This document shows, one piece after another, positions 15,650 to 25,368 of a stretch of DNA of 64,000 bases. The stretch comes from Dyadobacter endophyticus. Lineage in GTDB: Bacteria; Bacteroidota; Bacteroidia; Cytophagales; Spirosomataceae. A program made the position numbers and the translations under genes. Below the pieces are notes generated by a model. The model had not been told where the DNA came from and did no database searches. It saw only the letters and a list, made by a program, of their open reading frames with translations. Each line of letters begins with the position of its first letter. The first letter of the stretch is position 1. The DNA is taken from the NCBI RefSeq assembly GCF_014641595.1, contig NZ_BMIA01000001.1, forward strand, positions 2,108,426-2,172,425, written 5' to 3'.

Positions 15650-18157
15650 TTATTTGTAATCGAGCAGGGTTGTTGCCTTGCACGGTTTGTCTGCCTTAAA
15701 CCGTACCCAGCGTGCCGAGAAATTTTGCGGAAATGCAAATGAAACGGTTTCCCCCGGTTTTACTGTGAACGTTTTATACGCCATCCATGGACCGTTTCCA
15801 ACCGGATCGGCTTCGAGCGTAAATGTCACGGCCTCTTTAGCGTCATGCGAAAGTTTCAAATCCTTTTTATCATAAAAACCAATCAGGTAAGGATCTGAGC
15901 TTTCATTTGCATTTACAGACGTGGCTTTCCACGGACCGCCGTGGCCGGTTGGCTTACCCAGTTTCCAGAGATCATCAATGGCACCGGCCCATACCGCCGC
16001 CTTTTTGTCCTCCGAAACGATAATGTGCTCGCTGTGCTGCATTGCTTTCGGATCGATGCCCGTCATGACCAACAAGCCGCGGTAGGAAGCATAGTCATGA
16101 ATGCGCAGGTTATGCGACGAAACCGGTCGGATTTTAGCATAGCCATCCGCATTTTCTGCGGGCAATTCATAAAAGGTGCCATGGCAGTTGAAAAGATCAC
16201 GCTCGGTGGCCACTTCGCGGCAAATGCGCAGCGAGGCCTGGTTAGTGAGGCCGGTGAATGCCGCATTACCCAGCGGAAGCCGCCAGCGACGGCCTTTGTC
16301 GTCCACCACGAGCACCGATGAGGCGTCCACGGTCACCACCTGTTTAGGAATAGCAAATTTTGTTTTAATAAATGCATGCATTTCAGGATCCTCCCGGCGA
16401 TTGAGCTTCATATTGGCGTCGAGCTCGTAGTAGCCTGCCTCCCCAGGCCTGGCGCTGCTGAAATCCATCGCGGCAATGCCCAGTACCCGCCGGTTTTCAC
16501 CCAAACCATAGAGTAATCCGCCATGGCTTGCAACCGCACTGGCATTACTAAGCCCTTTGAAAACCGTATTCGGAGTACTCACGCGCCTGTCGTCGGAAGT
16601 ATAGGTAAAATGAACCGTTGCTCGCGTAGTCTTTTGTGGCCGCACGCGCACCCATTCGCCCGATTCGGCAGCGGTAAATGCTATATTTGAAGCCGCGTGC
16701 GCACCGACTTTCACGGTTTTCAGCACCGACCATTCCCCATTCCCCTTTTTATCCACTTCAAATACAAAACCCGTTTCGCTGTCTCCGTCGTTGCGTATCC
16801 ACACTGAGCGATGCGCCCAGCCCGCGAACAGGAACGGCTCGGAGCTTTCGCCTGCTTTAACGGCTTCGTTCAACCAGACCGAACCCTCTGCGGAATTAGG
16901 TCCCAGCTGGTCGGGCAGGTTAATGGGTGTAAACCAAAGATTGGAATTGGATTGACCGGGACCCTCTATCCCACCCTTGGCCTTGCGCTTGTTCAGAAAC
17001 TCGCGCTGGGCCGAGTCGTCGCAGCCGAAAACGAGCCGCTCGTTCCAGCGGGTAAAATCGCCGATTACTTTCAAATAGGCCGAACGCGGACGGATGCCGG
17101 CACTGTTTCGCGAATTGAACTGCCCCGGAAACTTCCAGAACATGCCGTGCATCGTCATCAGGTAATCGGCTTGTTGTGCCGTACCAACATCCCGTATACG
17201 CGGCCATTCGGTATTCCAGCCGTGAGCACCGTCGTAGGCGTGACTGGCCTTGGGGAGGCGATAAAAAGTCCATTTCCCATGATCGCGCACGCCAAGTAAC
17301 ACCGATTTGTGGTCCCAGCCCGTGGCCCAGATCGGGTCGGTTGCCGGGTTGGCATTGCCGTAAATGCCTCCCGGCCCGGTTACTTCCACAAACTGGTTGC
17401 GGCGAACCACCTTCCAGTTTTTTCCGTCCCATTCCGATAACGACCCGGATTCGATGTCAAACTGGATTTCAGCCTTCCGGCCCGGCTCGCCGTTGTTGGA
17501 ATAAACAGCCACTCCCTGGCCAGAGTAAAAACCTTTCCCGTGCGTACCCGGGAGCAGGCCTTTCGTTTGGTAGGTAGCCTTGTTGGTCTCCTTGTTGCGG
17601 TCGATATTGCCGTCCTCATAAAGCATTTTGGGGGTAAGCATTTTCACATCTACCTCATAAAAACCTTCTTCCATCGTACCGTAAAGAATCTTTCCGGCAG
17701 GGTCTGTGAGGTGGCGGGCATTGCCGGTATGGCGGCCGGGCATTGCGATGCCCGGCATAGCGATGCCCGGCATAATTTTATACGGAATCGTGCGTACCGC
17801 TCCCTTGCTGTCGATCGCATAAGGACCTATAAATAGCTGGTTGCTTTCGCGGTGGATCATCCGGTTGGCGGGCGTACCACCGATGCTTTCGGGGCGGACC
17901 GTCTGTTTGAGGTCGGCCCCGATTTCGTACAGCTTGTCGGAAGAGCCAAACGGCAGGTGCGGGCCGTAAGTAATCGCCCACAATTTCCCGGCCCAGGGCA
18001 CAATCGCCCCTGTACCGCATTCACCTTCGTTATTGTACATCGCCAAATGCGGGTAAATACCGCTGTACGAAGGCTGTTTCGGGGTTTGCGCAATTACCGG
18101 CTGGGCCATACACATCAGGGAACCAGCCACAAACACCCACACACGATTTCTTTTCAT
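15650..18157 (-). CDS. Large secreted protein with two repeated modules, function unknown
   Basis: An 835-residue exported protein with signal peptide (MKRNRVWVFVAGSLMCMAQPVIAQ region, cleavage after about residue 24). I do not recognise the family. It is rich in Gly, Trp and short strands of the beta-propeller kind. Residues of about 436-519 and 752-835 are clearly related: both begin SS(E/D)P(F/Y)L, contain a GNG(E/P)W turn with K-T-hydrophobic after it, an aromatic/Ala strand, then WVR. Each repeat follows a propeller-like stretch, suggesting an ancient tandem duplication. Near residue 130 there is a short AMPGI repeat. It is the third gene of the SusC-SusD operon (42 bases after susD), so it is probably a glycan-binding or glycan-cleaving surface or periplasmic protein. 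An upstream ATG at 18184 gives a longer, less likely start. Confidence 0.75.
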   Translation of the reverse strand: MKRNRVWVFVAGSLMCMAQPVIAQTPKQPSYSGIYPHLAMYNNEGECGTGAIVPWAGKLWAITYGPHLPFGSSDKLYEIGADLKQTVRPESIGGTPANRMIHRESNQLFIGPYAIDSKGAVRTIPYKIMPGIAMPGIAMPGRHTGNARHLTDPAGKILYGTMEEGFYEVDVKMLTPKMLYEDGNIDRNKETNKATYQTKGLLPGTHGKGFYSGQGVAVYSNNGEPGRKAEIQFDIESGSLSEWDGKNWKVVRRNQFVEVTGPGGIYGNANPATDPIWATGWDHKSVLLGVRDHGKWTFYRLPKASHAYDGAHGWNTEWPRIRDVGTAQQADYLMTMHGMFWKFPGQFNSRNSAGIRPRSAYLKVIGDFTRWNERLVFGCDDSAQREFLNKRKAKGGIEGPGQSNSNLWFTPINLPDQLGPNSAEGSVWLNEAVKAGESSEPFLFAGWAHRSVWIRNDGDSETGFVFEVDKKGNGEWSVLKTVKVGAHAASNIAFTAAESGEWVRVRPQKTTRATVHFTYTSDDRRVSTPNTVFKGLSNASAVASHGGLLYGLGENRRVLGIAAMDFSSARPGEAGYYELDANMKLNRREDPEMHAFIKTKFAIPKQVVTVDASSVLVVDDKGRRWRLPLGNAAFTGLTNQASLRICREVATERDLFNCHGTFYELPAENADGYAKIRPVSSHNLRIHDYASYRGLLVMTGIDPKAMQHSEHIIVSEDKKAAVWAGAIDDLWKLGKPTGHGGPWKATSVNANESSDPYLIGFYDKKDLKLSHDAKEAVTFTLEADPVGNGPWMAYKTFTVKPGETVSFAFPQNFSARWVRFKADKPCKATTLLDYK

Positions 18158-18199
18158 CGAAAAACTCATTGGTTTGAAAATCAATTGTAAAATTTAGAA

Positions 18200-19870
18200 T
18201 TAATATCCCGCATTCTGGGTGATGTTCGCGTTTACTCGCCGCTCCACCGCCGGGATCGGCCAGAGGTATTGCCGGGATTTGTCGAAATTTCGCTGGGAAA
18301 GCACTTTTACATCCGTGCCGAAACCGGAATAGTCGGCCAGGCCATCGTCGTCGAGCGGTGTCACGCCAGGGAAAGGCCATTTGGCGCGGTTCTGAGCCCC
18401 AGGGTCAGGCAGGCCAATGACTGGCGTCGACAACGCCTTTTCGGCCAATTTCCAGCGAATCAGGTCCATATACCGCAACCCTTCGCGCGGGAATTCCACG
18501 CGGCGCTCGCGGCGCAGTACTTTGCGTAGTGCTGCCGCATTGGTCATGGTAATAGCTGGGTAGGCGCCGGAATTTTCCGCACTCACCCCATATGCCCTGG
18601 CCCTGACCTGGTTAACAGCGTTCAAAACGCTTCCGTCGATTTCTCCAAGCTCAATTTTGGCCTCTGCGTACGTCAGGAGCATTTCGGCATAGCGGATGAT
18701 AATGGCGTCGTTGTCCTCCACAAGCCGGTCTGGCCATGTCTGGTCGATGCCTTTTTTCCAAAGCAGGCCTGTAAAGCTCGCGAATGCGGCCACGGCGCGG
18801 GTGTCTTTGTTGGGGACACGGCGGTTTTCCTTCGAACTGAACACTGTTAGGGAGTCTGGGTGCGGCATGTAATTGTAGCCCAACCACTGGGTGTTAAACT
18901 CGACGATGGTCGCCGTGAGTCTCGGATCGCGGTTCTTGAATGGGGACCGGGGGTCATACAATGCCGATTCATCGATCGGCTTCCCGTCCGTGCATTCGTA
19001 GGCGTCCATCATGTCACGCGTGGGCAGCTGGGCGCCAAAGCCGCCGGCATTACGTGGGATATTGTCCTGCACATAACCAGCGCCGTTGAAAACCTGCTGC
19101 TTTTCATCGCGGGGAATGCTGATAATAAGCTCCTTACTGGTTTCCCCGGCCTTCAAAAATAACTGTGAATAGCTCGTGTGCAGCGCATAAGCACCCAGGT
19201 CAATCACCGCTTTGGAAGCGTCACGAGCGGCCTGCCATTTGCCGGTGTACAATGCTGTGCGTGCCTTGATCGCCAGCGCAGCACCTTTCGTCAGCCGTTT
19301 TGTCTCCGAAGTGCCGTAGGCAACCGGCAAGTTAGCGGCCGCGAAATCGAGCTCGTCGAAGACAAATTGCAGGACTTCCGTCTGGTTTTTGCGGGCAATG
19401 TCATAGGACTCCTCCAAAGCCACCGGGTCGGTCAGCAACGGGACATCGCCGAAATGCGTGACCAGCCGTGAGTACTGGTAGGCGCGTATCAGCCGCATTT
19501 CCGCTTCCAGCCGCAGCATTACCGCAGCAGGGGTACTGGACGCGGCACGGTCTTTGTTTGCAAGAAATGAGTTGACGCGGGCGATGGCTTTGTAAGAATT
19601 GAGCCAAAACGTCTGCACGGCTGCGTCGTCGGCATTCATGGTGCCGCCGATCACGGCATTGGTCAGTTGCCCGCGGTGCCATTCGTTGTCACTGAAAAGC
19701 TCGTTGTCGTTACCCCAGAATGCAAGCCGGCACAAGTCGTTTACGGCGAGTTCAAGCTCGGTCTGGTTGGAATAGAATGTGCCGGTAGATGCCTCCGAGA
19801 GTGGATTGAGATCGAGGGTATGGCAGCTGGTAGCCCCGGTGAGGATCAGCAAAAATAGGGTCTTTTTCAT
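18200..19870 (-). CDS. SusD/RagB-family outer-membrane nutrient-binding lipoprotein
   Basis: A 556-residue SusD-like lipoprotein that lids a SusC channel and captures an oligosaccharide or other nutrient. The lipobox Cys is C16 (GATSC). The N-terminal SusD-like TPR region carries LNPLSEAST and the C-terminal RagB/SusD region has the family marks RYAEMLLTYAEAKIELG, LRRERRVEFPREGLRYMDLIRWK and a final LWPIPAVE. Length and order are normal. It follows susC by 23 bases and precedes the large secreted protein. The ligand is unknown. Confidence 0.93.
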   Translation of the reverse strand: MKKTLFLLILTGATSCHTLDLNPLSEASTGTFYSNQTELELAVNDLCRLAFWGNDNELFSDNEWHRGQLTNAVIGGTMNADDAAVQTFWLNSYKAIARVNSFLANKDRAASSTPAAVMLRLEAEMRLIRAYQYSRLVTHFGDVPLLTDPVALEESYDIARKNQTEVLQFVFDELDFAAANLPVAYGTSETKRLTKGAALAIKARTALYTGKWQAARDASKAVIDLGAYALHTSYSQLFLKAGETSKELIISIPRDEKQQVFNGAGYVQDNIPRNAGGFGAQLPTRDMMDAYECTDGKPIDESALYDPRSPFKNRDPRLTATIVEFNTQWLGYNYMPHPDSLTVFSSKENRRVPNKDTRAVAAFASFTGLLWKKGIDQTWPDRLVEDNDAIIIRYAEMLLTYAEAKIELGEIDGSVLNAVNQVRARAYGVSAENSGAYPAITMTNAAALRKVLRRERRVEFPREGLRYMDLIRWKLAEKALSTPVIGLPDPGAQNRAKWPFPGVTPLDDDGLADYSGFGTDVKVLSQRNFDKSRQYLWPIPAVERRVNANITQNAGY

Positions 19871-19893
19871 GATTTATTAGTCAAAAAAGGTTG

Positions 19894-22800
19894 CTAAAAC
19901 CGGATAGTGGCACCGGCCATGAAGGTCGCGACGATCGGGTACGAATAGCTGCCCGATTCAGGGTCGAGGTACCTGGGAAACTTGCTGAGCGAGAATACGT
20001 CGTTGGCCGAAAGGTAGAGCCTCACCGACTGCACGCCGGTCTTTTTCAGCACATCCTGTTTCAGGGTGTAGCCCAATGTGAGGTTTTTCACGCGAAAATA
20101 GGTGCCGCTCATCAGCCAGTAGTCCGAAAGTGCATAGTTGGCCGCATTGGACGTCCGCGAAAGCCTTGGATAGGTCGCTTTCAGGTTCTGATCGGGTGTA
20201 TTAGTATTACTCCAGAACTTACCTACCATTTCGGCAGGCATATTGCCAAATGCTTCCGAGAATGGCTGAGTCACCTCCGAGCTCAGGCGTGAGAGCTTTT
20301 TGGCAACGCCCTGGAATGTCAAACCCACATCAAAACCCTCATAATCGGCCCGCAGATTTCCTCCGTACAGGTAACGCGGCAATGCGCCACCCAGCAGCAC
20401 TTTATCGTCGGTTGTGATTTTGCCGTCTTTGTTTACGTCCATGTAGCGTACATCCCCGGGCCTGGTAGTCACATTGAGCACCGGCGCCCCTTTGATTTCG
20501 TCCACCGTTTGGAATAGCCCATTTGAAACATACCCAAACCATTCGTTATACTGGCTGCCGTTGCGGACGATCTGATCGCCACGGAATTCGGTGCCCTTCA
20601 AATCCCCTACCGTCGATTTGGCATCGGATAAATTCGCCGAAACGGAGTAATTGAGCTTGTTGATGCGGTCACGCCAGCCAAGTTCCAGCTCCCAACCTTT
20701 CACGTTCAGGGTTCCGGCGTTCTGGTTGGGTTTGTCGTAACCGAGGTAAAGCGGGATATCGAGCGGCAGGAGGATGTTTGTGGTCGTCTTTTTGTAATAA
20801 TCCGCTCCCAAGGTCAGCCGGTCGTTCAGGAACGCAGCGTCGAGGCCGATATCGGCTGTCCGGCTCGTTTCCCAGCTGATATTTTCAACCGCGTACACCT
20901 GTTGCGCACCGCCGGTGAGGGGCACTACACCTCCATTTTGATAAAATAATGCGTTGGAGAAGTCGATGGTGGCCATGTAGGGATAATAGGCCGGGTTGCC
21001 ATCCTTATCGAGCAGCCTCTCATTACCTGCTTTACCCCACGAGCCACGCAACTTCAGGAACGAGAGCCAGCGCGTGCTTTTAAGAAATTGCTCCTCGGAA
21101 ATTGTCCACCCGGCAGAGACGGAAGGGTAAACGGCCTTCCGGTATTGGGATGCAAACCGTGACGAAAGATCCGAACGCAAATTTCCCTGAATGAAATATT
21201 TGCTTTTGAAATTGTACTGCAAGCGGCCAAAAAACGAATGCAGGCCAGATTCGTTCGCGCTGCCGCTGTTATCGCGCAGTTCCGTAGAGCCCGAATTGAG
21301 GTAAGGAAAGCCCGTCAATGCAAACCCGCTGCGCGACGCCCCCAACGATTCCTGCGAGCGGTAGTTTTCCTCAAAACCCGCCAGAATATCAATCGAATGC
21401 ATTGCATTGAACTCCCTCGCATAATTCACCAGTATCTGTCCGTTGATCGTCACCCCTTCCGACCGGCCTTCGTTCAACACCGTCCTTGCCTGGTTCACCA
21501 CCGTGCCCACCGTACCGTCGGGATTCGTGAAACGGATTTGCTTCGAGAAGTATTTGGTTTTATCAAAATCGAACACTGGGGCTACCAATGCGGTGAGCGT
21601 GAGGCCATTAACTGGTTTGAAGTTAAACTGCATCCGGCCTCCCAACTGGTTATATAGCTGCCGTGTAAACCCACCCTCGCGGAGCTGTGCGAGCGGGTTG
21701 CGGCCGTCCTTACCTACTGCCAGCTTGCCGTTTTCATATACATCATCATAAATAGGCGGCATTATCCGTGCTTCGTAAATGGGATTATAAGCACTGTTGG
21801 GAAGCTCGTTACCATTGCCTTTGTTCGTTGTCCTTTTGTAAAAAACATCCAGGTTAACACTGATCTTGTCGTTCACCTGCATATCATTATTCACACGGAA
21901 GAGGTACCGGTCGTACGAACGGTTATCATAGAACGCACCGGAATTCGCGTAGCCGAGCGACGCCTTGGTTTTGATTTTACCCGTCCCCATGGTGAAAACC
22001 AGGTCATGGCGCTGCCTTGGGGCGCTTTTCCGCGTAAGGATGGCTTTTTGCCAATCGGTGTTCGGGAAACGATCGGGATTTACGCGGTTGCTGTCGAGGT
22101 AGGAAGCGACGTAAGCATCGGCGAACGGCCCGGCAGTGGCACCATCGTTGACGGCCTGCTCGTTGAAATACCGCATATAGTCCTGTACGCCCACATATTC
22201 AGGTGTGGCCGTAGCGCGCTGCACGCCGTATTCGTAGGTATATTCCAGGCTCCCCTGCCCGCTTTTCGCACGTTTGGTGGTGACCAGAATGACGCCGGCC
22301 GCGCCGCGCGAGCCGTAAATGGCGGCCGAAGCCGCGTCTTTCAGCACCGTAATGTTCTCTACATCTCCGGGGTTCACGTTATCGATGCTGGCCACCGGCA
22401 CGCCGTCGACGATCACCAGCGGACTGTTGGTGCCGATCGTGGTAATACCGCGAATGAGGATGCTTGAACCCGAGCCGGGCGCACCGCTGCTTCGGGTTAC
22501 TGAAACGCCCGCTACGCTGCCCTGCAAGGCATCCGACACCTGCAATGTCTGCCGACCGCCCACATCACGTGCACCGATCGACGAAATAGCGCCGGTGAGG
22601 TCTTTCTTTTTTTGGGTGCCGTAGCCTACCACTACTACTTCCGAAAGGGCATTATCGCTTTGTTTGAGGGTTACATCCAGCTTTGTCTGGTTGCCGGGTG
22701 CAATGTCCTGGCTTTGGTAGCCTACAAAAGAGAATGTAAGCGTAACGGGTTCGTCGTCGGGCAGCGCGAGCGCATAGCCGCCATTCGCATCCGTAACCGT

Positions 22801-22965
22801 CCCGCGTTGGGTACCCTTAATGACGATGCTCACGCCGGGCAGGTCTTTCGCGCCCTCGTCGGTCACTTTGCCGGTAAGCTGCCGCACCTGGGCGATCAGC
22901 GGTCCCATGGAAGCAAACAACACGGCGCAGCCAAGTAGAATTTTTTGTCGCATATTTTTTTCCAA
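19894..22965 (-). CDS. SusC/RagA-family TonB-linked outer-membrane transporter
   Basis: A 1023-residue TonB-dependent receptor with signal peptide, a carboxypeptidase-D-like beta-sandwich (about 25-110, LTGKVTDEGAKDLPGVSIVIKGT), the SusC signature EVVVVGYGTQKKKDLTGAI near 115, a plug domain and a 22-strand barrel ending in aromatic IRF. It has no STN domain, so it should not signal through an anti-sigma factor, and none is nearby. Control may instead come from the divergent membrane-spanning protein at 23128. It imports the nutrient bound by the SusD partner. Confidence 0.93.
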   Translation of the reverse strand: MEKNMRQKILLGCAVLFASMGPLIAQVRQLTGKVTDEGAKDLPGVSIVIKGTQRGTVTDANGGYALALPDDEPVTLTFSFVGYQSQDIAPGNQTKLDVTLKQSDNALSEVVVVGYGTQKKKDLTGAISSIGARDVGGRQTLQVSDALQGSVAGVSVTRSSGAPGSGSSILIRGITTIGTNSPLVIVDGVPVASIDNVNPGDVENITVLKDAASAAIYGSRGAAGVILVTTKRAKSGQGSLEYTYEYGVQRATATPEYVGVQDYMRYFNEQAVNDGATAGPFADAYVASYLDSNRVNPDRFPNTDWQKAILTRKSAPRQRHDLVFTMGTGKIKTKASLGYANSGAFYDNRSYDRYLFRVNNDMQVNDKISVNLDVFYKRTTNKGNGNELPNSAYNPIYEARIMPPIYDDVYENGKLAVGKDGRNPLAQLREGGFTRQLYNQLGGRMQFNFKPVNGLTLTALVAPVFDFDKTKYFSKQIRFTNPDGTVGTVVNQARTVLNEGRSEGVTINGQILVNYAREFNAMHSIDILAGFEENYRSQESLGASRSGFALTGFPYLNSGSTELRDNSGSANESGLHSFFGRLQYNFKSKYFIQGNLRSDLSSRFASQYRKAVYPSVSAGWTISEEQFLKSTRWLSFLKLRGSWGKAGNERLLDKDGNPAYYPYMATIDFSNALFYQNGGVVPLTGGAQQVYAVENISWETSRTADIGLDAAFLNDRLTLGADYYKKTTTNILLPLDIPLYLGYDKPNQNAGTLNVKGWELELGWRDRINKLNYSVSANLSDAKSTVGDLKGTEFRGDQIVRNGSQYNEWFGYVSNGLFQTVDEIKGAPVLNVTTRPGDVRYMDVNKDGKITTDDKVLLGGALPRYLYGGNLRADYEGFDVGLTFQGVAKKLSRLSSEVTQPFSEAFGNMPAEMVGKFWSNTNTPDQNLKATYPRLSRTSNAANYALSDYWLMSGTYFRVKNLTLGYTLKQDVLKKTGVQSVRLYLSANDVFSLSKFPRYLDPESGSYSYPIVATFMAGATIRF

Positions 22966-23079
22966 TATTTAGGTTTTCATGCCGCCCGGAGCTCCGAACG
23001 GAACAGATCAAAAATTTGAGTGAGTAAATATAAAATTGGACAATACGAAGATTTTAGAATGCGCTTAGCCAGTTCGCTA

Positions 23080-23093
23080 TCCAAAATTATGGA
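23080..23093. promoter_or_regulatory. Possible operator between susC and the divergent membrane regulator
   Basis: TCCAAAATTATGGA is an inverted repeat (TCCA-N6-TGGA) in the 162-base divergent gap. A TGGACAA word also occurs at about 23037, 23090 and again just inside the plus-strand gene. No good TAnnTTTG box is visible for either gene. Weak evidence. Confidence 0.25.
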
Positions 23094-23127
23094 CAACCTA
23101 AAAAGCTGACATACAGAAGTTTATTGT

Positions 23128-24471
23128 ATGAGTATTATGGAGAATGGACAAGACAAGGCGAGCACATTAGACCTCCTCGATCACTGTTGTCAACTTGTGG
23201 CCGACACCTACGGCAAGCCCGACAGCCAGGAATGGACGAACAGCGATTTCATCAGGCTTAGCCATATCCTGTATAAAAAGACGCAGGTACAGATCAGCCC
23301 GAACACTTTGAAAAGGATTTTCGGGAAAATAAAAACGGATGCGCGGTACTATCCTCAGAGGGCCACGCGCGATGCCCTGGCCCAATACGTGGGGTTTCCG
23401 GATTGGGATAAGCTCATCCATGCACAGTCGACGCAGCAACCCATGCGGCTGCCACAACGGCCCGACACTCAGCCTGTAATCCTTCCGCCGGTTGACCAGC
23501 CATTGCCACGGCTACACGCGGGGAAATCCAAGGCGCATAAGATACTGCCGGCTATTTTTGCGTTGATTCTGATCGCCGTTGGAGCTTTGCTCGGGTTTTT
23601 GTTTTGGCAAGACAAAGAAGCGGCAATAACCTTGTTTTGTAAAAATCCGGAGGGCGATAATCCGCATTCGGCGGTTTTTGTGTTGAGGAATTTCGGCAGT
23701 GTTTCCCGGCTTACAAATGAATATACAATCGAATACGGTGATGCCGACAAAACGCAGCTGAATGCAAAGGACAGCGTTTATTCGCATTACTACGAAGTAC
23801 CCGGGCGCTATTTTGCCGTGTTAAAAAAGGCCGGCATCGCACTGGATACCGTACCCGTTTTCTTGCACACAAGTGGGTGGACTGCCACCGCAAACATGAT
23901 GTACGACACCACGCGCGTATACCCCATCGAAGCGCCAAACCTTTTCGTGAAGGGCTACAACAGCATCAGCGCCAGAGAAATAGCCCGAGCTGGCGTCGAT
24001 ACCAACCGGACATTCTTTGTCAATTTTATCAACACCCACCTTACCGGTATCGACGGCGACAACTTCGAACTCCTGGTGGACGTGAAAGCCTCCCCCCCGC
24101 GACCGGGCGTGCGCTGCTCGCAGGTGCGGCTAACCGTGTATGGGGATTCGTCCAGTCATATGGTCGATATCATGAAACCTGGCTGCGTGCATTGGAGTAA
24201 ATTGCAATTTTCGGAACTGCATAGAGACGGCCGCTCCGAAGGCCCCAACTTCCTCGGCGCCGACCTCACCGCAGGAGGTACCATCGCGATGAAAGTCGTA
24301 AATCGCCGGGCCACATTGCTGATCAATGACCGGGTGGTTTACAAAAACACTTATAAGAAGGCATTAAGGCACATTTACGGGCTGGATATCATGTTTGCCG
24401 GCATTGGTACCGTGCGATCCGTGCGGTTGAAGGATTTGAAAACAGGCAAGCGGTTTGCGGGCAATTTTTAG
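23128..24471 (+). CDS. Membrane-spanning putative regulator: DNA-binding-like N-terminus, TM, exported PKD-like sensor
   Basis: A 447-residue protein with an unusual layout. Residues 12-98 form a helical domain (RLSHILYKKTQVQISPNTLKRIFG, then YVGFPDWDKL) that I recall as a Bacteroidota-specific module resembling a helix-turn-helix. Residues 139-160 are one transmembrane helix. Residues about 175-245 look like a PKD domain (YTIEYGDAD, HYYEVPGRYFAVL) and 270-447 like a concanavalin/LamG-type beta-sandwich. The topology would be ToxR-like: DNA-binding inside, ligand sensing outside. It is divergent from susC, which lacks an STN domain, so it is a plausible glycan-responsive controller of that operon. 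The DNA-binding role is inference; the N-terminus could instead mediate protein contacts. Its stop overlaps the stop of the convergent lipoprotein gene. Confidence 0.7.
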   Translation: MSIMENGQDKASTLDLLDHCCQLVADTYGKPDSQEWTNSDFIRLSHILYKKTQVQISPNTLKRIFGKIKTDARYYPQRATRDALAQYVGFPDWDKLIHAQSTQQPMRLPQRPDTQPVILPPVDQPLPRLHAGKSKAHKILPAIFALILIAVGALLGFLFWQDKEAAITLFCKNPEGDNPHSAVFVLRNFGSVSRLTNEYTIEYGDADKTQLNAKDSVYSHYYEVPGRYFAVLKKAGIALDTVPVFLHTSGWTATANMMYDTTRVYPIEAPNLFVKGYNSISAREIARAGVDTNRTFFVNFINTHLTGIDGDNFELLVDVKASPPRPGVRCSQVRLTVYGDSSSHMVDIMKPGCVHWSKLQFSELHRDGRSEGPNFLGADLTAGGTIAMKVVNRRATLLINDRVVYKNTYKKALRHIYGLDIMFAGIGTVRSVRLKDLKTGKRFAGNF

Positions 24472-25307
24472 CGCAAATACACACTGAATGTACCGTATTG
24501 CTCGCCATTAATCTGCTCCATGAAATTGCTGTGCCATAAACCGATTCCAAGCCGCTTTTTCGATAATTCAAAATGCTTTTTACAAATTTCGGCGACCTTT
24601 TCAAAATCACCGTCCCAACTGAAAACGAGGTTGATCCTGTAACTGTCGGGTTCGGAAAACGACTTCGACAAATGCGTCAGTTGGTCTTCCCTTAGATATT
24701 GATACGGATGGACGGGGACATTCGCCGGTTTAAGTCCCGCATTCGTCAAATCGTCGATCAACGCATTGGCAAGCAGGCCGTCAGCTAAGCCAAAATAGGA
24801 TATTGATCCGAAAACGATGTTTTTCGGGATTGCATAAACAAATGGTATGTTGTTCGTGAAGTAAGGATTAACGGGGACTTTCATCTCATACTGGTTGCGC
24901 CCGACTACCAATTCAGAAGTCACTATCGCCTTGCCTGTTTGAAGTCTAAACTGGTAAGTACCGTCGGAAAGCGCGCTTTCGGGAATGTAAATATTTCCCC
25001 ACGAATGGCATTGATCGCCGCTCGGACTAGGGAACACCGGACATTTCCCTCTAGGGATCTTTTCAACCAGACGGACATCAATCACCCGCCCCTGAACCTC
25101 AAAGTCGAACTTATAGTCAAATTTATCGGTAGAAGGTTTCTCGTTTATAAAACTCATGAGCAGGTGCCTGCCTCTCTCGCCGTCGGCTTCGTGATGCCAG
25201 TAAAGTCCCAGGCCCTGGTCGTTCATGACGTTCAATTCATCCCGGTCTTTGCAACCGGTAGAAAGTGCAAGCCAAAGCAGTAATGCGGTGTGGAGCAATC
25301 GTTTCAT
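24468..25307 (-). CDS. Lipoprotein of unknown function
   Basis: A 279-residue lipoprotein: MKRLLHTALLLWLALSTGC with the lipobox Cys at residue 19. The frame is open 11 codons further upstream, but the signal peptide fits best from 25307. A mid-region with two Cys (near GKCPVF and GDQCHSW) could form a disulfide in the periplasm. No family recognised; mixed beta strands first, then an alpha/beta end with KKHFELSKKRLGIG. Its stop overlaps the convergent putative regulator by 3 bases. The downstream partner of the next lipoprotein gene, but a 10-bp hairpin (25327-25356) lies between them. Confidence 0.65.
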   Translation of the reverse strand: MKRLLHTALLLWLALSTGCKDRDELNVMNDQGLGLYWHHEADGERGRHLLMSFINEKPSTDKFDYKFDFEVQGRVIDVRLVEKIPRGKCPVFPSPSGDQCHSWGNIYIPESALSDGTYQFRLQTGKAIVTSELVVGRNQYEMKVPVNPYFTNNIPFVYAIPKNIVFGSISYFGLADGLLANALIDDLTNAGLKPANVPVHPYQYLREDQLTHLSKSFSEPDSYRINLVFSWDGDFEKVAEICKKHFELSKKRLGIGLWHSNFMEQINGEQYGTFSVYLR

Positions 25308-25326
25308 AAGGCGGAAAGCAAGTTTT

Positions 25327-25356
25327 GTTTTGGGAGACAATCATGCCTCCCAAAAC
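25327..25356 (-). terminator. Stem-loop after the DUF4349 gene
   Basis: GTTTTGGGAG (25327-25336) pairs perfectly with CTCCCAAAAC (25347-25356) around a 10-base loop, 13 bases after the stop at 25369. The T-run is poor on the minus strand, so it may be a weak terminator or processing hairpin. Confidence 0.5.
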
Positions 25357-25368
25357 GTTGCATTGCGG

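Noticed and set aside
17735..17775. Short repeated AMPGI-coding units
   Set aside because: A small in-frame repeat in the secreted protein, not a CRISPR or mobile element.
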